Below are positions 10,071 through 18,272 of a DNA stretch of 64,000 bases, piece by piece. Under the pieces are notes generated by a model, which saw only the letters and a list, made by a program, of their open reading frames with translations, was not told where the DNA came from and searched no databases. Location: positions 1,302,001 through 1,366,000 of the forward strand of contig NZ_JADQDK010000001.1 in assembly GCF_019263705.2 (NCBI RefSeq). The letters are read 5' to 3'. Within the stretch, counting starts at the first letter, position 1. Every line of letters begins with the position of its first letter. Made by a program: the position numbers and the translations under genes. This stretch comes from Pseudonocardia abyssalis (lineage in GTDB: Bacteria > Actinomycetota > Actinomycetes > Mycobacteriales > Pseudonocardiaceae).

Positions 10071-11275
10071 CGGAAGGTGAGGGGCAGCTCGCGCAGGCCC
10101 CGGATCAGCAGGTTGGGCCGGTAGACGGGCTCGCCCGCGGGTTCGAGCACCCGGACCCGGCGCGCGAGCTCGGTCAGCAGGATCTCGCCCTCCAGCCGGG
10201 CCAGCGCGGCCCCCATGCAGTAGTGGATGCCGAGGGCGAATCCGAGATGGCGCGGGGTCGAGGTCCCGGGCGCGTAGCGGGTCACGTCGAACTCGTCGGG
10301 GCGGTCGAAGACCCGCGGGTCCCGGTTGGCCGAGCCGACCAGCACGCAGACGTGCTCGCCCGCGGCGAACGTGCGGTCGCCCACCACCAGCTCGCGCCGC
10401 GCGGTGCGGGTGGTCATGTGCACCGGTGAGTCGTAGCGCAGGATCTCGTCGGCGGCCGACCGCGCGAACTCGGGGTGCCGGCGCAGCAGGTCGAGCTGCG
10501 CGGGGTTGCGCTGCAGCGCGAGCAGGCCGTTGCCGACCATGTTGACCGTGGTCTCGTGACCGGCGATGAGCAGCGTGATGCAGGTGGCGAGCATCTCGTG
10601 CTCGGTCAGGGTGTCGCCCCGGTCGTGCACGGCCCCCAGCGCGCTGACCAGGTCGTCGCGGGGGTGCTCCCGGCGCCGCGCGATGAGCGTGCGGAAGTAG
10701 TCCAGCAGCTCGCGGGACGCCTCGTCACGTGCCCTGCGTTCCTGCGGCGACAGCACCGGGTCGGGGTCGAAGCCCCTGGCCAGCGCCGGGCCCAGCCGGT
10801 GGACCATGGCCTGGTCGGGTTCCGGCACTCCCATCAGCTCGCAGATCACGATCAGCGGCAGCGGGTAGGCGATGGCCTCGATCGCCTCGACGGTCCCGGC
10901 GGCGAGCGCGGAGTCGAGCATCCCGGTGACCAGCTCGGTGATCCGCGGGGTGAGGTCGACGACGACCTTCGGCGTGAACGCCTTGCTGACCAGGCTGCGC
11001 AGGCGGGTGTGGTCGGGCGGGTCCATCCAGAGGAACGACGTGGGCAGGTCGACCCGCTCGGCGTCGGGATGGAAGATCTCCGCCTCGTCGCGGTGGCTCC
11101 ATGCCGTCTCACTGAGGACGGCGCTGCACTCGGCGTGCCGGGTGACGAACTCGACCCCCATGCCGCTGTCCAGGAACGGTACCGCCTCGCGTACCAGCGC
11201 GTAGCGCGAATAGGGATCGGCGCGGTGTTCGGGCGCGAACGCGTCGAACACGACGGGACTGGCAGGAGCGTTCAT
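10067..11275 (-). CDS. Cytochrome P450 (C), first gene of the minus-strand unit
   Basis: A 402-residue P450. ATG 11275 has a GAGAGAAG ribosome binding site just upstream; an in-frame ATG at 11323 would add 16 residues but lacks a good site. Heme loop FALGIHYCMG with Cys353, I-helix IAGHETTVNM, ExxR in AADEILRYD. As promoter-proximal gene it is followed by accC, P450B and P450A, each with four-base overlaps. Its promoter lies in the 200-bp region shared with the divergent fatty acyl-AMP ligase operon, so both units can be co-regulated. Confidence 0.93.
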   Translation of the reverse strand: MNAPASPVVFDAFAPEHRADPYSRYALVREAVPFLDSGMGVEFVTRHAECSAVLSETAWSHRDEAEIFHPDAERVDLPTSFLWMDPPDHTRLRSLVSKAFTPKVVVDLTPRITELVTGMLDSALAAGTVEAIEAIAYPLPLIVICELMGVPEPDQAMVHRLGPALARGFDPDPVLSPQERRARDEASRELLDYFRTLIARRREHPRDDLVSALGAVHDRGDTLTEHEMLATCITLLIAGHETTVNMVGNGLLALQRNPAQLDLLRRHPEFARSAADEILRYDSPVHMTTRTARRELVVGDRTFAAGEHVCVLVGSANRDPRVFDRPDEFDVTRYAPGTSTPRHLGFALGIHYCMGAALARLEGEILLTELARRVRVLEPAGEPVYRPNLLIRGLRELPLTFR

Positions 11276-11343
11276 CACACTTCTCTCGTCGGCGCGGCCG
11301 GAGATTCGATCGAAGACTGACATGAATTCCGGTTCGGGCCGGG

Positions 11344-11366
11344 GGCGATCGGCGAAGGCGATCGGC
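11344..11366. promoter_or_regulatory. Direct repeat GGCGATCGGC-GAA-GGCGATCGGC in the divergent promoter region
   Basis: Two exact copies of a 10-mer, spaced by 3 nt, lie between the P450C and FAAL starts. The same 10-mer occurs at 45640-45649 in the divergent ABC-transporter/exporter region, and a related GATCG dyad is upstream of the LysR gene (23843-23872). It may be a binding site for a shared regulator; CGATCG-containing words are common in GC-rich genomes, so this stays tentative. Confidence 0.35.
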
Positions 11367-11467
11367 CGATGCGACTCGGGAAACTCGCGTTGACCAGCCT
11401 GCCGGAACGGGGTGCGCTCATCCCCGCAACGCTTCTCGAAAAACCCGGACAGCGAGTTGAGAACAGT

Positions 11468-11514
11468 GAGGACGAGATGCGCACGCCCCGTGACGAGGAC
11501 GAGATGCGCACGCC
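11468..11514 (+). repeat. 27-nt tandem duplication carrying Shine-Dalgarno and start codon
   Basis: GAGGACGAGATGCGCACGCC occurs at 11468 and again exactly 27 nt downstream at 11495, followed by a near-copy. Each copy contains a GAGGA-like ribosome binding site and an in-frame ATG (11477 and 11504), so the acyl-AMP ligase has two equivalent translation starts nine codons apart. Confidence 0.75.
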
Positions 11515-13171
11515 CTGCGACCCGGCCCGGACGCGGCCACTCACGCTGCACGACGCGCTCGACGTCGTCGCGGCCCAGTTCCCCGAGCAGTGCATCCACT
11601 TCCCCGACGAGAACGCCGTGCTCCGCTACCGCGAGCTGGCCGACGCCTCCCGCACCGTCGCGGCCGCGCTGGTCCGGCGCGGGGTACGCCCCGGTGACCG
11701 GGTCGGCGTACTGGCCCCCAACACGCCCGAGTTCCTGACCACCCTGTTCGGGGCGGTGCGGGCGGGCGCGGCGGCCGCGCCGCTCGCGCTGCCGGCCGGC
11801 ACCGACCTCGGCGACTACCTGCGCCGCACGCAGCGGGTCGCCGGCACAGCCGGCATGTCGCACCTCGTCGTCTCGCACCGCATCGCGTCCCGCCTCGTCC
11901 CGGCGCTGGCCGCGCTCGCCGGGCCGGACGTGCTCGACAGCGCCGAGCTGGACACCGGGGCCGGCGGCGAGCACATGCCCGAGGTCGCGGTGGCGGCCCC
12001 GGCGATCGTCCAGTTCACCTCGGGGAGCACGGCCGTCCCGAAGGGGGTGGTGCTCAGCCACGCCAACGTCTGGTCCTGCGCGCGGGCCATCACCGCGGCG
12101 ATCCGGCTCGGGCCGGCGGACGTGCACGGATCGTGGCTGCCGCTGTTCCACGACATGGGCCTGTTCGGCGCGCTGACCGGCCTGTTCCGCGGGATCCCGC
12201 TGCACCTGTGGTCCCCGGCCGGTTTCGTCCGCCGCCCGGCCCGGTGGCTGGAGCAGTTCGCCACGGCCGGTGCCACGATCTCGACGATGCCCAACTTCGG
12301 CTACGACGCGCTGCTGGGTGCGGTCACCCCGGAGCAGGCCGCCAGCCTGGACCTGTCGGCGTGGCGGGTGGCGTTCAACGGGGCCGAGGCGGTGTCGGCG
12401 GGTTCGGTCGCCGCGTTCCTGGACCGCTTCGCCGCCGCGGGTTTCCGCCCCGGCGCGATGGTGCCGGCCTACGGGATGGCCGAGGTCACGCTGGTCGCGA
12501 CGCTGCCGCCGTCGGGCCGGGCCCCGGTCGTCGAGCGGGTCGACCGGGGCGTGCTGGCCGAGCACGGGCGGGCGGTGACCGTCGCGGCGGGGGTGCCGGG
12601 GGCGCGCGAGCTGGTCGGACTGGGCCGCGCCGTCCCGGACATGGAGGTCCGCGTCGCCGACGGCGACCGGGTGCGACCCGACGGCGTGGTCGGGGAGATC
12701 CAGATGCGCGGCGCGATGGCGACCCGGGGGTATCTCGGTGCCGCGGGCGGGGACGACCTGTTCACCGCCGACGGCTGGCTGCGCAGCGGCGACCTGGGCT
12801 ACCTGCGCGACGGCGAACTGTTCTTCACCGGCCGGCTCAAGGAGATGATCACCGTCGCCGGCCGCAACGTCTACCCCCTCGACGTCGAGGAGGCCGCCCG
12901 CGGGGTCGCCGGCGTGCACCGGGGCAACTGCGTCGCGTTCGCACGCGGCGGCGGCGGGCCCGAGCAGGTGGTGCTCGTCGCCGAGACCACCTCGTCCGAC
13001 CGGGAGGGCCTGGAGCAGCGGCTGCGTGAGCGCGTGGCGGCCGTCGCCGACGTGCCGGGCGTGGCGGTCCACCTGGTCTCCCCGAGGACCATTCCGCGCA
13101 CTACCAGCGGAAAACTGCGGCGCCTCGACATGCGCGCCGCACTCGCAGCCAGAGAACAGGTGAACACATGA
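11477..13171 (+). CDS. Fatty acyl-AMP ligase (FAAL)
   Basis: An adenylate-forming enzyme of 564 residues (or 555 from ATG 11504). It has the AMP-binding loop TSGSTAVPKGVVLSHANV, the FAAL-typical SWLPLFHDMGL and FNGAEAVS segments, a YGMAEVTL adenine motif and the hinge region GDLGYLRDGELFFTGRLKEM with a late TSGKLRR lysine motif. FAALs activate a fatty acid as acyl-adenylate and pass it to an ACP rather than to CoA; the stand-alone ACP two genes downstream of the next gene (14494) is the obvious acceptor. First gene of an eight-gene operon ending at 18272; its stop overlaps the desaturase start (ATGA). The start is ambiguous because of a 27-nt tandem duplication. Confidence 0.88.
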   Translation: MRTPRDEDEMRTPCDPARTRPLTLHDALDVVAAQFPEQCIHFPDENAVLRYRELADASRTVAAALVRRGVRPGDRVGVLAPNTPEFLTTLFGAVRAGAAAAPLALPAGTDLGDYLRRTQRVAGTAGMSHLVVSHRIASRLVPALAALAGPDVLDSAELDTGAGGEHMPEVAVAAPAIVQFTSGSTAVPKGVVLSHANVWSCARAITAAIRLGPADVHGSWLPLFHDMGLFGALTGLFRGIPLHLWSPAGFVRRPARWLEQFATAGATISTMPNFGYDALLGAVTPEQAASLDLSAWRVAFNGAEAVSAGSVAAFLDRFAAAGFRPGAMVPAYGMAEVTLVATLPPSGRAPVVERVDRGVLAEHGRAVTVAAGVPGARELVGLGRAVPDMEVRVADGDRVRPDGVVGEIQMRGAMATRGYLGAAGGDDLFTADGWLRSGDLGYLRDGELFFTGRLKEMITVAGRNVYPLDVEEAARGVAGVHRGNCVAFARGGGGPEQVVLVAETTSSDREGLEQRLRERVAAVADVPGVAVHLVSPRTIPRTTSGKLRRLDMRAALAAREQVNT

Positions 13172-13998
13172 CGACCACGCCAACGGAAAGCATCCCGGGA
13201 ATGGACCGGATGCACAGCCTGGAGGTTTTCCGGCACTACGACCGGAGCCACTGGAAGCTGTCCGAAATCGATCTCGACGGAATCGACCGGAGCCTCGTCC
13301 GCCCGGAATACGTGACGCTCGTGAAGAGCGCGGTGATGGGCGAGTCGAACGTCATCGCGGCGGTCCACGGATTCATGAACGAGTTCATCGACGACTACGA
13401 CTTCTCGGCGTTCGCGGTGATCTGGGGCTACCAGGAGGTGCAGCACCACTACGCGTTCACCTCCTGGCTGCAGGCCGTGGGGGAGACCGTCGACTCGCGG
13501 GCGGTCGCCGCCATGCGCGCGCCGTACGAGCCGGGCAGCAGCCGCTCCGCCACGCTGGCCACCAACATCATCTCCGAGCTGACGGTCAACCACGTCTACC
13601 GCTCGGTCGCGGCATGGGTGCGCGAGCCCGTCCTGGCCGACCTGCTGCGGCGCGCGAGCCGCGACGAGGCGGCACACGCCAGGGAGTTCAGGTACTTCGC
13701 CGGGGAGCGCCTGCGCGCGCACCCCGAGGAGCTCGCGTCCGTGCTGGAGACGCTGTACTTCTACACCTCCGACGAGAAGATCAAGCACCCGGTGAGCGTG
13801 TTCAAGTCCGGCCTCGACGCGCTCGACGGCCACGAGACCATCGACACCGGCTTCCAGCTCTTCCTCGACCAGATGGCCGAGACCGGCGAGCTCGGCGAGC
13901 TGCAGGCCAAGATCCGCAAGGCGTTCGGCGGCCTCACCGGGCTCGACCTGTCCAGCAACGGCAAGGTGCGTCGGGCGCTCGCCGGGGCGATCTCGTGA
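13168..13998 (+). CDS. Ferritin-like diiron protein, soluble acyl-ACP desaturase family (A)
   Basis: A 276-residue helical protein with the complete diiron ligand set of soluble acyl-ACP desaturases: Glu59 (MGESN), Glu90-x-x-His93 (QEVQHH), Glu137 (ISELTV), Glu167-x-x-His170 (RDEAAH). Soluble desaturases insert a double bond, or in specialised members further modify chains, on ACP-bound acyl groups using reduced ferredoxin and O2. Location directly after a FAAL and just before a stand-alone ACP indicates an ACP-tethered fatty acyl substrate. A second, divergent paralog (15623) is in the same operon. No membrane segments, so this is not a JamB/DesA-type membrane desaturase. Confidence 0.85.
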   Translation: MTTTPTESIPGMDRMHSLEVFRHYDRSHWKLSEIDLDGIDRSLVRPEYVTLVKSAVMGESNVIAAVHGFMNEFIDDYDFSAFAVIWGYQEVQHHYAFTSWLQAVGETVDSRAVAAMRAPYEPGSSRSATLATNIISELTVNHVYRSVAAWVREPVLADLLRRASRDEAAHAREFRYFAGERLRAHPEELASVLETLYFYTSDEKIKHPVSVFKSGLDALDGHETIDTGFQLFLDQMAETGELGELQAKIRKAFGGLTGLDLSSNGKVRRALAGAIS

Positions 13999-14483
13999 CG
14001 GCTTCCCCGGAGCTGACCCTGCCGTGGGCGCAGCGCGCCGACGGACACTGCTTCGGCTGCGCGCCCGCCAACCCGGTGGGCCTGGGGCTGCGCTTCCACC
14101 TCGACGGCGACGGGCTGGTCACCGAGTTCTGCCTGGACCGCCGCTACGAGTCCTACCCCGGCGTCGTACACGGCGGGATCGTGGCCCTGGTCTGCGACGA
14201 GGCCATGGGCAACCACGTCGTGATCGGGCACGGCCGCCCGGCCGTCACGACCAGCCTGCGGATGCGCTACGTCGGCGTGGTGGCGGTCGGCGGCCGCTAC
14301 CGCTGCCGCGCCACCACCGAGGAGGGCCGGTCCGGGACCGTCGCCGGCCGCGCCGAGGTGCGCGACGCCGCGGGCGAGCTCGTGGTCACCGCCACCGCCG
14401 TCTACCGCCCCCTGCCCGCCGACGCTGCCGGGCTGCCGCTCACGACGACCCGGCACCCCGCCCTCCCGTCACCCGTCGCATGA
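13995..14483 (+). CDS. PaaI-type hotdog thioesterase
   Basis: GTG 13995 overlaps the desaturase stop (GTGA) and opens a 162-residue frame. The PaaI/4HBT signature is clear: HCFGCAPANPVGLGLRF near residue 17, then YPGVVHGGIVALVCDEAMG (the hotdog helix with the catalytic acid region) and TSLRMRYVGVVAVG. Such proteins hydrolyse acyl-CoA or acyl-ACP thioesters; the HCFGC-type start is typical of actinobacterial PaaI proteins. In this operon it may release or edit the ACP-bound chain. A second thioesterase of another subfamily is at 16498. Confidence 0.88.
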   Translation: MTASPELTLPWAQRADGHCFGCAPANPVGLGLRFHLDGDGLVTEFCLDRRYESYPGVVHGGIVALVCDEAMGNHVVIGHGRPAVTTSLRMRYVGVVAVGGRYRCRATTEEGRSGTVAGRAEVRDAAGELVVTATAVYRPLPADAAGLPLTTTRHPALPSPVA

Positions 14484-14493
14484 GGAGTCCACT

Positions 14494-14793
14494 GTGAACC
14501 TGTCTTCTGTGAACCAGTCCACCGGGACCACGTCTGCCGTGCCCGCAGTCGCCGAGATCACCGAGGTCGTCATCGGGATCGTGGCGGGGGAGCTGGGCGT
14601 CGAGCCCGCGTCGCTGGCGCCCGACAGCGATCTGCGCGCCGTCGAGGGCGCCGACTCGATCAGGGTCCTGCGGATCATCGCCACCATCGAGCAGCGATAC
14701 GACATCGAGCTCGAGGACGCCGACGTCTTCGGGGTCAGCACGGTCGACGAGGTCGTCACCGTGGTCCGGGCGGCCCTGGACGGCGCCAGGTGA
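14494..14793 (+). CDS. Stand-alone acyl carrier protein
   Basis: A 99-residue ACP from GTG 14494. The phosphopantetheine site is EGADSIRVLRI with Ser55 (DSI in place of the usual DSL), preceded by an acidic helix I and followed by the helix II/III pattern (ATIEQRYDIELEDADVF). It has an extended, unstructured N-terminus of about 20 residues. Being flanked by a FAAL, two soluble desaturases, a cyclopropane-type methyltransferase and two thioesterases, it most likely carries the fatty acyl chain that these enzymes modify. No phosphopantetheinyl transferase is encoded in the window. Its stop overlaps the next GTG by four bases. Confidence 0.92.
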   Translation: MNLSSVNQSTGTTSAVPAVAEITEVVIGIVAGELGVEPASLAPDSDLRAVEGADSIRVLRIIATIEQRYDIELEDADVFGVSTVDEVVTVVRAALDGAR

Positions 14794-15626
14794 CCGCGGG
14801 AGTCGTCGAGACCAACCAGCACTACGACCTCGACCCCGCGATCTTCGAGCAGTTCCTCGACCCGATGCGCAAGTACAGCTCGGCGCTCTACCGCACCGCG
14901 GCCGACGACCTGGCCACCGCGCAACGGCACAAGCTGCGCTTCGTCGCCGACCGCATGAGCGTCGCCGACGGCGAGGCGGTGCTCGACATCGGCTGCGGCT
15001 GGGGTGCGTTGACGCTGTTCCTCGCCGGCCGCTACGACTGCACCGTCACCGGTGTCACCCCGGCACGCCGCCAGCACGACCACGTGGTCGGCACGGCCGC
15101 GACCCGCGGGCTCACCGACCGGGTCCGCGTGCACCACGGGATGTTCGAGGACTTCGACGCGCCGCGCGGGTCGTTCGCCGCCGCGGCGGCACTCGGCTCG
15201 GTGGTCCACATGCCGGACCTGCCCGCGGTGTTCGCGAAGGTCCGGCGCCTGCTGCGCCGGGGCGCCCGCTTCTACGTGTCCGAGAGCTGCTTCCGCAGCG
15301 CGGCGATCCAGGCCGAGTTCGACGCGCGGCCGGGGACCGACTTCGTCCGCGACTCGATCTTCGGCAACGGGCGGCTGCGGCCGCTGTCCGAGCTGGTGGC
15401 CGCGGCAGAGGCGGCCGGGTTCGCAGTCGACGCCGTCGACGACCTGACCGACCACTACCGCCGCACCATCGACCACTGGATCGAGCGGGTGGCCGCGCGC
15501 GCCCCGCAGCTCGACGCGATCCGGGACGGCACGGCGGCGGACCTGACCCGGTACCTGGAGATCGCCAACGCCGGCTGGGGCTACACCACCAAGCACTACG
15601 GCGTGACCCTGCGGAACGCCCGATGA
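14790..15626 (+). CDS. Cyclopropane-fatty-acid synthase family SAM methyltransferase
   Basis: A 278-residue protein close in size to mycolic-acid cyclopropane synthases/methyltransferases. N-terminal NQHYDLDPAIFEQFLD and KYSSALY are hallmarks of the family, followed by SAM motif I VLDIGCGWGALTLFLAGRY (about residues 64-82), GVTPARRQ, a hydrophobic cavity region and a C-terminal GWGYTTKHYGVTL. Family members add a methylene or methyl group across a cis double bond of an acyl chain; the two desaturases beside it would supply that double bond, on the ACP. Whether it makes a cyclopropane, a branched methyl or another product cannot be read from sequence. Start GTG 14790, stop overlapping desaturase B. 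Confidence 0.88.
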   Translation: MTAGVVETNQHYDLDPAIFEQFLDPMRKYSSALYRTAADDLATAQRHKLRFVADRMSVADGEAVLDIGCGWGALTLFLAGRYDCTVTGVTPARRQHDHVVGTAATRGLTDRVRVHHGMFEDFDAPRGSFAAAAALGSVVHMPDLPAVFAKVRRLLRRGARFYVSESCFRSAAIQAEFDARPGTDFVRDSIFGNGRLRPLSELVAAAEAAGFAVDAVDDLTDHYRRTIDHWIERVAARAPQLDAIRDGTAADLTRYLEIANAGWGYTTKHYGVTLRNAR

Positions 15627-16501
15627 TCACCGGAAACGCGGTCGACACCGCGGAGCTGATCGACACCGAGGACCTCGCGGCGGCCGTCGACGCGTTCCTG
15701 GGCGCGCTGCCCCCGGAGCGTCGCTGGGACGCCGAGCAGAGCCTGGACTGGGCCCGTGCGGACGCCGGGCGGCTCACCGACGGCCAGCGCTCCGCGGTCG
15801 AGTTCGTCACCGTCATCGAGGACCACCTGCCCGGCTACTTCGACATCTACCACCGCAGCTTCCCGGTCGACTCGAGCGTCGATCCGGCGGTGTTCGCCCA
15901 CCACCGCGAGCTCTACCACTTCACCGTGCGGTGGGCGGCGGAGGAGGACACCCACGCCCGCGCGCTCGCCCGCTACCAGCGGGCGTCGGGCATGCGGGAG
16001 CGCGACGAGCTGCGCACCGACCTCGCCGGGTACGGACGGCAACCGTTCCTGCTCGACTATGCCCACCCGGTGCAGTTCTTCACCTACGCGCTGGTGCAGG
16101 AGAAGGCCACGCAGATCTACTACCAGCAGCTGCGGGCCGACGTCGCCGACCCGGTCCTGTCCGACCTGCTCACCCGCCTGTCCCGCGACGAGGCCCGGCA
16201 CTTCACGTTCTTCGCCGACGTCGTCACCCGCTACCTGCGGGTGCACGGCGACCGGGTCGCGGCGCCGATCCGCGACGTCATCGCCGACTTCCGGATGCCG
16301 CTGGCCGACATCAGGGGCTACTGGCGGTGGGCGCTGCGAATCGCCGACGTCGCGCGCTACGACCACACCGACGCCTACGACCACCTGGTCTCAGTGGTCG
16401 ACCGCGCGGTCGACCACCGCACCGAGCCGCTCGACGAGCTGATCCGGTTCGTCGAGTCCTGCCGCACCGTCACGACCCTGACCGAAGGGACCCACTCATG
16501 A
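15623..16501 (+). CDS. Ferritin-like diiron protein, soluble acyl-ACP desaturase family (B)
   Basis: A 292-residue second desaturase-type protein. Ligands: Glu66 (VIEDHLP), Glu108-x-x-His111 (EEDTHA), Glu160 (LVQEKAT), Glu190-x-x-His193 (RDEARH). The FYxxxVQEKATQxYYxxL context is close to plant-type and mycobacterial DesA acyl-ACP desaturases. Overall similarity to desaturase A is low apart from the ligand motifs, so the two probably act at different positions or steps. Electron supply would need a ferredoxin or a reductase such as that at 19475. Overlaps the methyltransferase before it and the thioesterase after it by four bases each. Confidence 0.86.
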   Translation: MITGNAVDTAELIDTEDLAAAVDAFLGALPPERRWDAEQSLDWARADAGRLTDGQRSAVEFVTVIEDHLPGYFDIYHRSFPVDSSVDPAVFAHHRELYHFTVRWAAEEDTHARALARYQRASGMRERDELRTDLAGYGRQPFLLDYAHPVQFFTYALVQEKATQIYYQQLRADVADPVLSDLLTRLSRDEARHFTFFADVVTRYLRVHGDRVAAPIRDVIADFRMPLADIRGYWRWALRIADVARYDHTDAYDHLVSVVDRAVDHRTEPLDELIRFVESCRTVTTLTEGTHS

Positions 16502-16947
16502 ACACCGCCATCCCTGAGACCGTGACCGTGCCCGCGCACCGTACGAGGCTCGTCGTGCGGGGCTACGAGATCGACGCGCTCGGCCACGTCGCCGGCACCG
16601 TGTACATGCAGTACGCCGAGCACGCCCGCTGGGAGTGCCTCGCCGCGGCCGGGCTGACGGTGAACGCCCTGCTCGGCGCCGGGATCATGCCGGCGGCGCT
16701 GGAGGTCACGATCAGCTTCCGCAGCGAGCTGCGCGTCGGCGACGACGTCGAGATCGGCTGCGAGTTCCACTGGGGCGAGCGCAAGACCGCACGCATCGTC
16801 CAGCAGGTGCTGCGCGCCGACGGCACCCTCGCCGCCGAGGTCACCTGCATCGCCGGGCTGCTCGACCTGAACCGCCGCCGGCTGGTGGAGCGGCCGCGCG
16901 AGCGGCTGCGGGAGCTGGCCACCGCACCCGAACTGCTCGGCGTCTAG
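16498..16947 (+). CDS. FcbC/YbgC-type hotdog thioesterase
   Basis: A 149-residue hotdog protein with the 4-hydroxybenzoyl-CoA-thioesterase-like opening RGYEIDALGHVAGTVYMQYAE (usual pattern YE-x-D-x-x-GHV-x-N/Y) followed by ISFRSELRVGDDVEI. The family hydrolyses acyl-CoA or acyl-ACP; stand-alone members of this type release chains from iterative polyketide synthases. It differs clearly from the PaaI-type thioesterase at 13995, so the operon has two thioesterases of distinct subfamilies. ATG 16498 overlaps the desaturase B stop. Confidence 0.87.
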   Translation: MNTAIPETVTVPAHRTRLVVRGYEIDALGHVAGTVYMQYAEHARWECLAAAGLTVNALLGAGIMPAALEVTISFRSELRVGDDVEIGCEFHWGERKTARIVQQVLRADGTLAAEVTCIAGLLDLNRRRLVERPRERLRELATAPELLGV

Positions 16948-16967
16948 CCCACGAGGTGGCCGCCTCG

Positions 16968-18272
16968 ATGGCAGCACGCGAGCACGCCGTGGTGGTCGGC
17001 GCCGGCATGGCGGGGTTGCTGGCCGCCCGGGTCCTGAGCGACGCGTTCGCCCGGGTCACGATCGTCGAGCGCGACGCCCCGTCGAGCGGGGTCCGGCGCG
17101 GCGTGCCCCAGGGCGCGCACCTGCACGGGCTGCTCGACGGCGGCCGGCGGATCATGGAGGAGCTCTACCCCGGGTTGACCGACGAGCTGGTCGCCGCGGG
17201 CGCGCCGACCGGCGAGCCGCTGCGCGACACCCGCTGGTACCTGCACGGGCGCCGGCTGGCGCCCACCGCGACCGGGATGCGCTCGGTGCTGGCCAGCCGC
17301 CCGTTCCTGGAGTCCGCGCTGCGGGCCAGGGCGGTCGCGGTGCCCGGGGTCGACGTCGCGGGCCCGGGCACGGTCACCGGCCTGTGCACCGACGGCAGCA
17401 GGGCCGTGACCGGTGTGCGGGTGCGCCCGCGGTCCGGTCGCGAGGAGAGCCTCGCTGCCGATCTCGTCGTCGACGCGTCGGGTCGCGGGTCGCGGGTCGC
17501 GGACTGGCTGAGGGCAGCCGGTCACGCCGCGCCGGTGCAGGAGCGGGTCGACGTCGACCTCGGCTACGCGACCCGGTTCTACCGCCGGCGCCCCGAGCAC
17601 CTCGACGGCCAGCTCGCCGTGACGGTCTCGACCATCCCGCGGTTTCGCGGCGGGGGCTGCCTGGCCGTCGACGGCGGGCGCTGGCTGGTGACACTGGCCG
17701 GGATGCTCGGCGACCACCCCCCGGCCGACGCCGCCGGGTTCGAGGCGTTCGCCGCCACGCTCCCCACGCCGGACATCCACCGCGTCATCGGGGCCGCCGA
17801 GCCGCTGGGCGACCCGGTGCCCTACCGCTTCGGCGGCTCGCTCCGGCGCCGCTTCGACCGCCTGCCCGACCCGGCCCGCGGGTTCGTGGCGCTCGGCGAC
17901 GCGGTGTGCAGCGTGAACCCGCTCTACGCCCAGGGCATGTCGCTGGCCGCCCAGCAGGTGCGGGTGCTGCGCGCGCAGCTCGCATCGCCGGGCCCGCTCG
18001 ACCCGCGCACGTTCTACCGCGACACCGCGCGGCTGTGCGACGCGGCGTGGGAGATCGCGACGCGCTCGGACCTGGCCCTGCCCGAGGTCGACGGCCGCCG
18101 TCCGCTGCCGGCCCGCGTACTGGACGGCTACATCCGACGCGTGCAGCTCGCCGCCCACCGGGACCCGGTGGTGTCCCGGGCGTTCCTGCGGGTGGCCAAC
18201 CTCGTCGACGCCCCCGCGACGCTGCTGGCACCCCGCGTGCTGGTGCGCGTCCTGCGGCCCGGCGCCTGCTGA
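16968..18272 (+). CDS. FAD-dependent oxidoreductase/monooxygenase
   Basis: A 434-residue flavoprotein with N-terminal dinucleotide fold VVVGAGMAGLLAARVLSD, a mid-protein DASGRGSRVADWL, and the second FAD motif VALGDAVCSVNPLYAQGMSL typical of group A monooxygenases and related halogenase-like/epoxidase-like enzymes. Halogenase WxWxIP is not seen, so hydroxylation or epoxidation is more likely. It is the last gene of the FAAL operon, separated by 20 bp from the thioesterase. ATG 16968 preferred, with GAGGTGG upstream; GTG 16956 is an alternative. The substrate is inferred to be a product of this operon. Confidence 0.82.
   Translation: MAAREHAVVVGAGMAGLLAARVLSDAFARVTIVERDAPSSGVRRGVPQGAHLHGLLDGGRRIMEELYPGLTDELVAAGAPTGEPLRDTRWYLHGRRLAPTATGMRSVLASRPFLESALRARAVAVPGVDVAGPGTVTGLCTDGSRAVTGVRVRPRSGREESLAADLVVDASGRGSRVADWLRAAGHAAPVQERVDVDLGYATRFYRRRPEHLDGQLAVTVSTIPRFRGGGCLAVDGGRWLVTLAGMLGDHPPADAAGFEAFAATLPTPDIHRVIGAAEPLGDPVPYRFGGSLRRRFDRLPDPARGFVALGDAVCSVNPLYAQGMSLAAQQVRVLRAQLASPGPLDPRTFYRDTARLCDAAWEIATRSDLALPEVDGRRPLPARVLDGYIRRVQLAAHRDPVVSRAFLRVANLVDAPATLLAPRVLVRVLRPGAC

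Noticed and set aside
11276..11323. Longer start for P450C at ATG 11323
   Set aside because: The 16 added residues are not P450-like, while ATG 11275 has a clear GAGAGAAG ribosome binding site.
11477..16501. Terminal-alkyne or polyyne (JamABC-like) cassette
   Set aside because: FAAL plus ACP fits, but JamB-type enzymes are membrane desaturases with His-rich motifs; here both are soluble ferritin-like proteins, and a cyclopropane-type methyltransferase is present.
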